Below, piece after piece: positions 32,529-43,601 of a DNA stretch of 64,000 nucleotides. The stretch's first letter is position 1; each line of letters starts with the position of its first letter. A program made the position numbers and the translations under genes. Source of the stretch: CAYRNR01 sp964425605 (lineage in GTDB: Bacteria; Myxococcota_A; UBA796; UBA9615; CAYRNR01); assembly GCA_964425605.1 (NCBI GenBank), contig CAYRNR010000031.1, positions 1 through 64,000 on the forward strand, given 5' to 3'. The notes beneath the pieces are model-generated. The model worked only from the letters and a program-made list of their open reading frames with translations. It made no database searches and had not been told where the DNA came from.

Positions 32529-35063
32529 CTAGGACTCGCAGATGAACGGCAGCGCGTTCGTGCAGGGCTCGTCGTTCCAGAAGTGATCCGGGTGGAAGCG
32601 CAGGAGCTGGCCGCAGTCCTCGTTCCCGCCGTTGTCGTTGGGTTCGGACGCTTCCCAGTTGGTGTACCCCGATGCGCCCCACTGCCACACCCAGGTCCCC
32701 TCGGCGTCGCGGTCGTTGAAGCCCATCCACCACTGCTCGACCCAGATGGAGGCGCAGGTGTCGTTGAGGAAGGTGTCCTCGTCCACGTCGTCGATGGTCA
32801 CCAGGTGGTAGCCGAAGTCGTCGCAGTGGCCCAGGGCCGTGTCCCAGTCCACGGGATCCACGCAGAACAGGTAGTACACCCCGTCGCGCAGCTCCACCTC
32901 GCAGTCGGGGCAGGCCTGGGGGCCGTCGTCCACCACGCCGTTGCAGTCGTCGTCGAGGCTGTTGCAGATCTCCGGGGCGTCGGGGTTCATCACGTCCACG
33001 GCGTCGTCGCAGTCCCCCTCGCAGATCATCCAGCCGTCCCCGTCGGCGTCGTCTTCGTCCACGCCGGGGGCGCCGTCACAGTCGTTGTCCAGCCCGTCGC
33101 AGACCTCGGCGTTGCCCGGGAAGTTGGCGGCGTCGGCGTCGTCGCAGTCCTCGCACGCCGGTGAGCCGTCGGCGTCCGCGTCGGCCTCGTCCACGGGCAC
33201 GACTCCGTCACAGTCGTTGTCCAGCCCGTCGCAGATCTCTGGGGCGCCGGGGTAGGTCGCGTCATTGCCGTCGTCGCAGTCCCCGTCGCACAGCAACACG
33301 GCGTCGGCGTCAGCGTCGGCCTCGTCCGCAGGCACTGCGCCGTCGCAGTCGTTGTCCAGCCCGTCGCACTGCTCGGCCGCGCCGGGGTAGGTCAGGACGT
33401 CGGCGTCGTCACAGTCCCCGTCGCAGATCCGGTACGCGTCGGCGTCGGCGTCGGCCTCGTCCGCTGGCACCGCGCCGTCGCAGTCGTTGTCCAGGCCGTC
33501 GCACTGCTCGGCAGCTCCAGGGAAGGTGAGGGCGTCAGCGTCGTCGCAGTCCCCGTCGCAGACGCGGACGCCGTCCGCGTCATCGTCGGCCTCGTCCGCC
33601 GGTACGGCGCCGTCGCAGTCGTTGTCCGCGCCGTCACACTGCTCGGCGGCGCCGGGGAAGGTGAGCGCGTCGCCGTCGTCGCAGTCCCCGTCACAGATCC
33701 GGTACGCGTCGGCGTCGACGTCGGCCTCGTCCGCTGGTACGGCGCCGTCGCAGTCGTCGTCCGCGCCGTTGCACTGTTCGGCGGCGCCCGGGTAGACCTG
33801 GGCGTCGCCGTCGTCGCAGTCCCCGGCGCACTCCATCACCCCGTCTCCGTCCGCGTCGGCCTCGCTCGCGGGCACCACGCCGTTGCAGTTGTCGTCCAGC
33901 CCGTCGCAGATCTCGGGGGCGTTGGGGTAGGCGGCGGGCTCGGTGTCGTCGCAGTCGCCGTCGCAGATGCGGTACGTGTCCCCGTCATCGTCGGCCTCGT
34001 CCGCTGGCACGGTGCCGTCGCAGTCGTCGTCCACGCCGTTGCACTGCTCCGGGGCCCCCGGGAAGATGGCGGCCTCGGCGTCATCACAGTCCCCGTCACA
34101 GACACGATGGCCGTCACCGTCCGCGTCGGCCTCGTCGGCCGCCACCAGGCCGTCGCAGTCGTTGTCCAGCCCGTCGCACAGCTCGGTCGCGCCGGGGTAG
34201 ACCGCGGCGTCCGCATCGTCGCAGTCCCCGTCGCACTCGCTCCACGCGTCGCCGTCGCCGTCGGCCTCGTCCGCTGGCACGACCCCGTCGCAGTCGCCGT
34301 CGACGCCATCACACGCCTCGGGGGCGCCGGGGTACACGAGCCCGTTGCCGTCGTCGCAATCCCCGTCGCAGGCGCGATGGCCGTCACCGTCGGCGTCGGC
34401 CTCGTCCACCGGGACCGTGCCGTCGCAGTCGTTGTCCACGCCGTTGCACAGCTCGGGGGCGCCCGGGTACACCAGGGCGTCGCCGTCGTCGCAATCCCCG
34501 TCGCAGACGCGATGGCCGTCACCGTCGGCGTCGGCCTCGTCGGCCGCCACCAGGCCGTCGCAGTCGTTGTCCAGCCCGTCGCACAGCTCGGGCGCGCCGG
34601 GCAGGACCAGCGGGTTGGTGTCGTCGCAGTCCGCGGGCACCGGCGAACCGTCACCATCCGCGTCCACGGGCTCGGCCGAGTCGTCGTCGTCGCCGGCGCT
34701 GTCGTCGTCATCGTCGCCCGCGCTGTCGTCGTCGTCGTCACCGGCGCTGTCGTCGTCATCGTCGCCCGCGCTGTCGTCGTCGTCACCGGCGCTGTCGTCG
34801 TCATCATCACCCGAGCTGTCGTCGTCGTCGCCGGCGGTCGTGTCGTCGTCGTCGCCGGCGGTCGTGTCGTCGTCGTCGCCGGCGGTCGTGTCGTCGTCGT
34901 CACCGGCGGTCGTGTCGTCGTCGTCGTCATCGGCGGTGACGTCGTCGTCGTCGTCCGCAACGCCGGTGGTGTCGTCGTCGTCGCCGACCACCTCGTCCGG
35001 GCACCCCACCAACAACAGCGAGGCGCCGAGCCCCAGGAGACACAGAAGACGCAATCCGATCAT
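32529..35063 (-). CDS. MopE-repeat lipoprotein with C-terminal C-type lectin-like domain
   Basis: 844 residues. The start at 35063 has GGGAGG upstream; lipobox LLVGC. Residues about 22-135 are tandem GDDDDTTA and GDDDDDSA repeats. Then follow about thirteen MopE repeats, many nearly identical (GAAEQCDGLDNDCDG). The last about 125 residues are a C-type lectin-like domain: it opens YYLFCVDPVDWDTALGHCDD and has WWMGFNDRD, an EPN motif (EASEPND), and the closing WND motif FWNDEPCTN before the final Cys. EPN plus WND is the Ca2+-dependent mannose-type sugar signature in animal CTLDs. A surface adhesin or glycan receptor is inferred. Confidence 0.9.
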   Translation of the reverse strand: MIGLRLLCLLGLGASLLLVGCPDEVVGDDDDTTGVADDDDDVTADDDDDDTTAGDDDDTTAGDDDDTTAGDDDDTTAGDDDDSSGDDDDDSAGDDDDSAGDDDDDSAGDDDDDSAGDDDDDSAGDDDDSAEPVDADGDGSPVPADCDDTNPLVLPGAPELCDGLDNDCDGLVAADEADADGDGHRVCDGDCDDGDALVYPGAPELCNGVDNDCDGTVPVDEADADGDGHRACDGDCDDGNGLVYPGAPEACDGVDGDCDGVVPADEADGDGDAWSECDGDCDDADAAVYPGATELCDGLDNDCDGLVAADEADADGDGHRVCDGDCDDAEAAIFPGAPEQCNGVDDDCDGTVPADEADDDGDTYRICDGDCDDTEPAAYPNAPEICDGLDDNCNGVVPASEADADGDGVMECAGDCDDGDAQVYPGAAEQCNGADDDCDGAVPADEADVDADAYRICDGDCDDGDALTFPGAAEQCDGADNDCDGAVPADEADDDADGVRVCDGDCDDADALTFPGAAEQCDGLDNDCDGAVPADEADADADAYRICDGDCDDADVLTYPGAAEQCDGLDNDCDGAVPADEADADADAVLLCDGDCDDGNDATYPGAPEICDGLDNDCDGVVPVDEADADADGSPACEDCDDADAANFPGNAEVCDGLDNDCDGAPGVDEDDADGDGWMICEGDCDDAVDVMNPDAPEICNSLDDDCNGVVDDGPQACPDCEVELRDGVYYLFCVDPVDWDTALGHCDDFGYHLVTIDDVDEDTFLNDTCASIWVEQWWMGFNDRDAEGTWVWQWGASGYTNWEASEPNDNGGNEDCGQLLRFHPDHFWNDEPCTNALPFICES
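34678..34980. repeat. Tandem poly-Asp coding repeat
   Basis: A GTC/CGTC-rich tandem repeat of roughly 24-base units inside the lectin lipoprotein gene, coding on the minus strand for units such as GDDDDTTA and GDDDDDSA. Units are not perfectly identical (some have CAT or CAC), so the array is probably biological rather than an assembly artefact; its length may vary between strains. Confidence 0.75.
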
Positions 35064-35130
35064 GAGAACCTCCCGGCGGGGGATCACCCACCCGGGGCCA
35101 AGGATAGCAGCCGGTACCGGGGGGCCGGGG

Positions 35131-36153
35131 TCAGTTTCCCTCGAGCAGGCCGCCGTCGGCGTCGAGGCACAGCTGCTCGATGCCCTCGTCGTCGCCGACG
35201 ACCTCCACGGCGCGGGCCAGCGCCATGGCCACGGCGCGGCGCGTGACCTTGACGGGCACGCCGTCGAGGAGCTGGGGGCTGCGCGGGATGAGCTCCAGCG
35301 TCGCGAACGCGAGGACCATGGGGACCAGGACGAACAGCCGGACGTCGCGCGCCGTGGCGGGCAGCAGCAGGGTGTACTCGAGCGCGCTGCGCAGGTGATG
35401 GCGGGCCTGGGTGACCACGTCGCAGACCACGGCCATGGCCGCGTCGCGGTGCGCGGGATCCACGAGCTGCCCGGGCTCGATGCCGTGCCCGGCGCAGAGG
35501 GTCCCGGGCAGGAAGCACCAGCCCCGCTCGCGATCGGCGGCCACGTCCTTGACGATGTTGGTCATCTGCAGCCCGAGCCCGAAGGCGACGGAGCGCTCGG
35601 TCAGCCCCTGCTGGGTCTCCCAGTCGAGGCGCTCGCGCTCGACGACCAGGAACAGCTCGGTGAGCAGGGTCCCGACGGTGCCGGCCACGTAGTAGCAGTA
35701 CCGCTGCAGGTCGCCGAGGTCGCGCAGGACGGTGAGGGCGTCCTCGCCCTGGCCGCGGCGGGCGTACTCGGCCATGCCGCGGGCCATCTCCATGATCGGC
35801 GGGCGGGCCGCCTCGCGCAGCTCGGGATCCAGGGCGCGGAACTGGCGCACGGCGGCGCCGGCGCGGGCACACAGCTCGTGGTCGGGGGACCGAACGGCGC
35901 GATCGGCGAAGGCGGCCTCGAGGTCGGACACGTCGCGGCGGTCGGACTCCACCACGGCGCTGAACTCGTCGAACAGGGCCTGTCGGTCGTCGTCCCCGCG
36001 GTCGGGATCGTCCTCGATGGTGTCCACGATGCGGCACAGCAGGTACGAGGTGCGGACGGCGGCGCGCAGGGGCTCTGGCAAGGCCTCGATGGAGAGGGCA
36101 AAGGTGCGCGAGACGCGCGGCAGGATTTCGATGCAGAAGGCGAGGTCGTCCAT
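35131..36153 (-). CDS. Squalene/phytoene synthase family enzyme, squalene-synthase-like
   Basis: 340 residues, head-to-head prenyl synthase. First Asp-rich motif DTIEDD (44-49), second motif NIVKD..ADRERGWCFLP (199-216), and YCYYVAGTVG (152-161), which matches the YCHYVAGLVG block of squalene synthases better than phytoene synthases. Such enzymes join two farnesyl diphosphates via presqualene diphosphate to give squalene, a precursor of hopanoids or sterols, at the cytoplasmic membrane. No other isoprenoid gene lies in the window. The C-terminus lacks the long membrane anchor of eukaryotic enzymes. Product identity is inferred from motif similarity. Confidence 0.85.
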   Translation of the reverse strand: MDDLAFCIEILPRVSRTFALSIEALPEPLRAAVRTSYLLCRIVDTIEDDPDRGDDDRQALFDEFSAVVESDRRDVSDLEAAFADRAVRSPDHELCARAGAAVRQFRALDPELREAARPPIMEMARGMAEYARRGQGEDALTVLRDLGDLQRYCYYVAGTVGTLLTELFLVVERERLDWETQQGLTERSVAFGLGLQMTNIVKDVAADRERGWCFLPGTLCAGHGIEPGQLVDPAHRDAAMAVVCDVVTQARHHLRSALEYTLLLPATARDVRLFVLVPMVLAFATLELIPRSPQLLDGVPVKVTRRAVAMALARAVEVVGDDEGIEQLCLDADGGLLEGN

Positions 36154-36268
36154 GGGGGTGCTCCCCGGCCATCCCTACCGCGAATCTGGAGTCATTTCCA
36201 GGACATTCACCCGCCCTGTGCGGTCGAGGCGAGCGCGCTTCGCTGGGGGTCGGACGAGAATCCGCGGT

Positions 36269-39184
<2,916 letters not shown>

Positions 39185-39270
39185 GTCCCGCCGCACCTCC
39201 GAGACGGCTACCCTGTCATGGTGACGCACGCCACCACCGGGTGCCCTCACACGCCCCTCACGCGGGGCGC

Positions 39271-40611
39271 TCAGAACTGGCCCGACAGCCCGATCCATGC
39301 GCCCTCCTCGCTCATCGCGGCGCTGAGCCGCGGGTCGTTCAGTGCTCCTTGCTCCAGCCGGGTCCCGTGCACGATCAGCGGGACGCCGCTGAGCGCGATG
39401 GCCGAGCCCACGCCGAGCATCGTGAAGCCGGCGGTGGCCCCCCGCTGGTTGGCCTCGTACTCGTCGATCAGGTGGTGGTACAGCCCCAGGTCGGACTCCA
39501 TGTCGTCCTGCAGGTCGAGGCCCAGGTTGTGGTTGGCCGCCCCCAGGACCGCGCCGGCCACGGCGATGGCCCCGCCCACCCCCACCAGCACGCCGCCGGC
39601 GCTCCGCACCCCCTTGGCGCGGGCCAGCTGCCGGCCGAGCACCAGGGACACCCGGGACCAGGAGCGGTCGATGACGTCGTGGCGCCAGGCCAGCTCGGCC
39701 GTGGCGCTGGACAGCACCAGGATCTCCGTGTGGTCGCGCTGCGACGCAGCCGTGAGCAGCGCTCCGAACGCCACGGTGCCCTCGGGCAGGTCCGGTGTCA
39801 GCCCCAGCCCCGCGCGCACCCGCACCGGGCTGATCCACTGGACCTCCCCGGCGCCGCCCGAATCGAACTCCAGGGTATGCACGGCCCCGGCGGCGTCCTG
39901 CAGCTGCAGCACGTGCGCGGGACCCACCAGCGTCACCCGCGGCTCGCGGTGGGAGATCTCCACGCCGTCGATGAACAGCCGCCCCGGGCGATCGCCGAAC
40001 GGCAGCTGCAGGGTTACCCTCGGCGCCCGCACCGCCGCGAGCACCGCCTCCATGAACAGCTCCTGGGCGTCGGGGGGGAAGTTGGCGTCCCACTCCAGGG
40101 CCGGGTGGCGGTGGATGGCGGTGCTGAATGCGTCGCGCGCGGCCTCGTGGTCCGGCGGCGGGCCGTAGACGTGGGTGATGCCGAGCAGGAACGGGATGCG
40201 GCCCACGGTCTCCACCGGCAGCGGCTCCGTGGCCGCGCAGAGGCGGGCCTGGAGTTCACGCAGCCGGCTGCGCGCCTCGCCGTACTCCAGCGCCTGCATC
40301 AGCGGCTCCACCTCGGCCATCTGGCGCGCCAGCTCGTCCCCGGTCAGGGGCGCGGCGTCGCAGGGCTGCAGGGAGGCCGGGGCCGTTACGCCCCAGGGCC
40401 CGAAGCCCCAGTCCAGCGCCTCGGTCACGCCCGTGATCCGGGCGGAGTAGCCCTCTCCAAACGCCTGGCGCAGGTGGGCCAGCGTCTCGTCGGCCGACGC
40501 CTCGTCGTCCAGCAGCACCACCAGCCGCGGCAGGTCCTGCGCGCGCGCCACGGGGGCGCACGCCGCCAACGCGGCGATCAGGGGTATCCAGACCAGTGGG
40601 GGAGGCCTCAT
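39271..40611 (-). CDS. Exported helical-repeat/PEGA-like protein, paralogue of the 23104 gene
   Basis: 446 residues from the ATG at 40611. The N-terminus WIPLIAALAAC could be a lipobox (LAAC) or part of a cleavable signal ending VARAQ. Segments LTGDELARQMAEVEPLMQAL, the helical-repeat part HVYGPPPDHEAARDAF, the DANFPPDAQELFMEA motif and the PEGA-like RLFIDGVEIS..PAHVLQLQD follow the same order as in the protein at 23104-24171. The C-terminal part adds two hydrophobic helices (VGVGGAIAVAGAVLGAANH and GVGSAIALSGVPLIV), features of secreted proteins of the myxobacterial envelope. Function unknown. Confidence 0.7.
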   Translation of the reverse strand: MRPPPLVWIPLIAALAACAPVARAQDLPRLVVLLDDEASADETLAHLRQAFGEGYSARITGVTEALDWGFGPWGVTAPASLQPCDAAPLTGDELARQMAEVEPLMQALEYGEARSRLRELQARLCAATEPLPVETVGRIPFLLGITHVYGPPPDHEAARDAFSTAIHRHPALEWDANFPPDAQELFMEAVLAAVRAPRVTLQLPFGDRPGRLFIDGVEISHREPRVTLVGPAHVLQLQDAAGAVHTLEFDSGGAGEVQWISPVRVRAGLGLTPDLPEGTVAFGALLTAASQRDHTEILVLSSATAELAWRHDVIDRSWSRVSLVLGRQLARAKGVRSAGGVLVGVGGAIAVAGAVLGAANHNLGLDLQDDMESDLGLYHHLIDEYEANQRGATAGFTMLGVGSAIALSGVPLIVHGTRLEQGALNDPRLSAAMSEEGAWIGLSGQF

Positions 40612-40680
40612 CCTCGTCGATTGTCCCACACCCGGGACGAGGCTGTCGCGCGTTCCAGAGGTGGAGCGCGAGCAGGGGCG

Positions 40681-41412
40681 TCAGCCGGCTGGCGGCCCGT
40701 CCACGACGCGCACGGTCTCGATGGTGGAGGGGTAGCCCGACTCCGGGGCGTCCCACCCGTGCTGGGACATCTCGCGCGGGTTGGTGGAGCCGTACTTGAA
40801 GCCGTCCACCGCGTCCATGCCCGACACGACCTTGCCGAACACGGCGTACTGGTCGTCCAGGGCCGACTTGGGGGCGTAGCAGATGTAGAACTGGGATCCG
40901 GCGGAGTTGGGATCGGGCTTGCGCGCCATGGACATCGAGCCCCGCACGTGCCGCAGGCTGGGGTGGATCTCCAGGTCGATGGTCCACCCCGGGCCGTCGG
41001 CGCCCAGGCCGTCAGGGCTCCCGCCCTGGGCCATGAAGCCCGGGATGACGCGGTGGAAGACCGTGCCGTCGTAGAACTTCTGCTCGGCCAGGCGGATGAA
41101 GTTCTCCACCGTCTTGGGTGCGAACTCCTTCTCCAGTTCCACCACCACCACGGCGCCGCCCACCATGGTGATCACGGCGTGGGGGTCCTCGTAGGGCTTG
41201 ATGGGCCAGTTGGGGTCGGGGCCGGCCGGGGCCACGGTCTCCGGCGGCGGGATGGGCGCTGCGTCCGCTGCAGCGTCCCCGGTATCCGCCTTGCCGTCGA
41301 GGTCGGCGGCCGCGGGCAACTCCGCGCTCGAAGTCTCCGGGTTGCACGCGGTCAGGGGCGCCACCGCCATCACCGCTGCGAGGACCATTGCATACGCACA
41401 GCTGGGCATCAT
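40681..41412 (-). CDS. Cyclophilin-type peptidyl-prolyl isomerase lipoprotein
   Basis: 243 residues. Two adjacent ATG codons (41412 and 41409) follow GGAGG; either could start. Lipobox APLTAC, then an Ala/Pro-rich spacer of about 50 residues. The cyclophilin domain has FHRVIPGFMAQGG with the catalytic Arg, Phe, Met and Gln, then GSMSMAR and SAGSQFYICY. It isomerises X-Pro bonds, here probably at the outer membrane in the periplasm, assisting envelope protein folding. It is divergent from the hydrolase gene at 41545. Confidence 0.93.
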   Translation of the reverse strand: MMPSCAYAMVLAAVMAVAPLTACNPETSSAELPAAADLDGKADTGDAAADAAPIPPPETVAPAGPDPNWPIKPYEDPHAVITMVGGAVVVVELEKEFAPKTVENFIRLAEQKFYDGTVFHRVIPGFMAQGGSPDGLGADGPGWTIDLEIHPSLRHVRGSMSMARKPDPNSAGSQFYICYAPKSALDDQYAVFGKVVSGMDAVDGFKYGSTNPREMSQHGWDAPESGYPSTIETVRVVDGPPAG

Positions 41413-41544
41413 CTCCTCCTTCACGTCGCTTCTCGCGAGTGTCGGATTCCACATCACCCCCCCCGCCCAGTCAACCCACCTCCCCAAACGCTCAACGCTC
41501 AACCTCTCTTCTGATATAAGTCCGGCCAGGAAAGGGAGGTCCCC

Positions 41545-43518
41545 ATGCCGGCCAAGCTCGCCACCAGCGCCCTGCTGCTGAGCCTCGCGCTCCTGTTCAC
41601 CCCGGGCTGCGACCCCGCAGACGACGACGACTCCGGCGCGGGGGACGACGACGACGCCACGGTCGAGCCCGACGTGTACGTGGACATCGACGCCGAGTGC
41701 GAGAACATCAACCCGCTGTACTGCATGCTGCCGTGGCCCTCGAGCCGGTACATGATCGAGGACGAGTCCACGGCCACCGGCTGGAAGATGGACTACGTCC
41801 CCGAGGCCTTCCCGCCCAACAACAACGACGACGCGTTCATCCTCGACCCGTACAACCGCATGGACGGCTTCCCCCCCTCGGCCCAGATCATCACCCTGTT
41901 CGCCGAGCCCGTGGACGGCGCCAACCTGCCGTCGCAGTACGACTTCGGCGAGTCCCTGCTCGACGACAGCCCCACGGTGTTGCTGAACATGGACACGGGT
42001 GAGAAGGTGGCCCACTTCTCGGAGTTCGACGTCCGGTTCGACGCCCCCGAGGAGATCCTGATGTACGTCCGGCCCTCCCAGCGGCTGGCCGAGGACACCC
42101 GCTACGCCGTGGCGATCCGGGACCTGACCTACGAATCCGGTGGCGCGGTGGAGGCCAGCGAGGTGTTCGCGGCGCTGCGCGACGGACTGATCACCGACGA
42201 GGAGCAGGTGGAGGCGCGGCGCGCCAGCTTCGAGGAGATCTTCACCGCCCTCGACGGCGCGGGCGTGACGCGCGCCGACCTCATCCAGGCCTGGGACTTC
42301 CGCACGGCGTCGGGCGAGATGCTGTGGGGTGACATGCTGTACATCCGGGACGACGCCATGGAGCGGGTCGGCACCGACGGCATCGCCTGCACCGTCGAGT
42401 CCGTCATCGACGAGTACAACGACGAGTACTACCGCGAGATCTCCGGGACCATCACCGTGCCGCTGTACATGGACGCCGTGAACCCGCCGGCGCGCCTGGT
42501 CCGTGGCCCCGACGGGATGCCCGAGTACCAGGGGGACCACGAGGTGGACTTCGTGGCCTACATCCCCCGCAGCCTCGCCGAGCCCGACGCCGAGCCAGGG
42601 CGCCTGATGACCTACGGCCACGGCTTCTTCGGCGACACCGGTGAGTGCAACGCCGGGTGGCTGCGCAGCGAGGCCGAGGAGTACGGCTACGTGGTCACCG
42701 GCACGGACTGGGCGGGCATGTCCACCGGCGACGTGGCGTACGCCGCCGCCGCCCTGGTCAACCTCAGCGACTTCCCGATGATCCCCGAGCGGCTGATGCA
42801 GGGGGTCACCAACTTCCTGGTCCTGACGCGGACCATCGCCGGCGTGTGCGCCGACGACGACGCCTTCCAGGTCAACGGCCACGCGGCCTTCGATCCCGAC
42901 GAGCTGTACTACATGGGCATGAGCCAGGGTGCGATCATGGGCGCCACCACCATGGCCATGTCCCAGGACATCGACCGCGCCGTGCTCAACGTGGGCGCCG
43001 CCAACTACCCGGTCATGGAGAGCCGCTCGCGCAACTTCAACGAGTTCGAGCTGATCTACTCGGCGTGGTACGAGGACCGCATCGACCGCGAGTTCTACTG
43101 GTCGGTGCTCGGCCACATCTGGGAGCTCACCGATCCCATCACCTACCTGCCCCACCTCACCGCCGATCCCCTGCCGGGCAGCTCGGCCAAGCAGATCATC
43201 TACCAGGTGGGCATGAACGACGCGCAGGTGTGCAACGTGGCCTCGGACATGGCTGCCCGCACCGCCGGCTTCACCCAGCTCCTCCCCACCAACCACGAGG
43301 TGTGGGGCATGGACGAGTTCGCCCCGGGCGACACCGGCGCGATCCAGTACTGGGACTGCGGCGCCCCGGACGTGCCCACCGGCAACCAGGCCCCGGACGA
43401 GAACGAGGCCCACGAGTGCGTGCGACGCCGCGACTCGGCCAAGGCCCAGGTGGACGCGTTCTTCCACCCGGACGGCGAGATCGTCAGCATGTGCGACGGG
43501 GAGTGCGACCCGGACTGA
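41545..43518 (+). CDS. Alpha/beta-hydrolase-fold lipoprotein
   Basis: 657 residues. GGGAGG precedes the ATG; lipobox FTPGC followed by a short Asp-rich spacer. An N-terminal beta domain (about 40-300) begins NPLYCMLPWPSSRY, resembling the N-terminal domain of bacterial virulence-type lipases. The catalytic domain has the oxyanion-region YGHGFFGD, the nucleophile elbow GMSQG (Ser460) and, downstream, GMNDAQVCN and AHECVRRR as candidate Asp and His. Probably an extracellular lipase or esterase. A TATAAG at 41515-41520 could be its -10 element. Substrate unknown. Confidence 0.85.
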   Translation: MPAKLATSALLLSLALLFTPGCDPADDDDSGAGDDDDATVEPDVYVDIDAECENINPLYCMLPWPSSRYMIEDESTATGWKMDYVPEAFPPNNNDDAFILDPYNRMDGFPPSAQIITLFAEPVDGANLPSQYDFGESLLDDSPTVLLNMDTGEKVAHFSEFDVRFDAPEEILMYVRPSQRLAEDTRYAVAIRDLTYESGGAVEASEVFAALRDGLITDEEQVEARRASFEEIFTALDGAGVTRADLIQAWDFRTASGEMLWGDMLYIRDDAMERVGTDGIACTVESVIDEYNDEYYREISGTITVPLYMDAVNPPARLVRGPDGMPEYQGDHEVDFVAYIPRSLAEPDAEPGRLMTYGHGFFGDTGECNAGWLRSEAEEYGYVVTGTDWAGMSTGDVAYAAAALVNLSDFPMIPERLMQGVTNFLVLTRTIAGVCADDDAFQVNGHAAFDPDELYYMGMSQGAIMGATTMAMSQDIDRAVLNVGAANYPVMESRSRNFNEFELIYSAWYEDRIDREFYWSVLGHIWELTDPITYLPHLTADPLPGSSAKQIIYQVGMNDAQVCNVASDMAARTAGFTQLLPTNHEVWGMDEFAPGDTGAIQYWDCGAPDVPTGNQAPDENEAHECVRRRDSAKAQVDAFFHPDGEIVSMCDGECDPD

Positions 43519-43548
43519 TCTCCCCCCGTCCCGTGTCCTCTCCACGTC

Positions 43549-43554
43549 TATAAT
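43549..43554 (+). promoter_or_regulatory. Candidate -10 element of the macroglobulin operon
   Basis: A perfect TATAAT lies 47 bases before the ATG at 43602 in an otherwise GC-rich spacer. No good -35 box lies 17 bases upstream, so an activator or alternative sigma factor may be needed. Confidence 0.35.
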
Positions 43555-43601
43555 CGTTCAGGGCGGGCCCTGGACGGTGCGCCCGGAGGGGACGTCCACC
43601 C

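Noticed and set aside
40681..43545. A single 954-codon minus-strand frame covering the cyclophilin gene and the antisense of the hydrolase gene
   Set aside because: Only the left part up to 41412 is protein-like (signal, lipobox, cyclophilin); the right part is antisense of a good plus-strand hydrolase with a catalytic triad.
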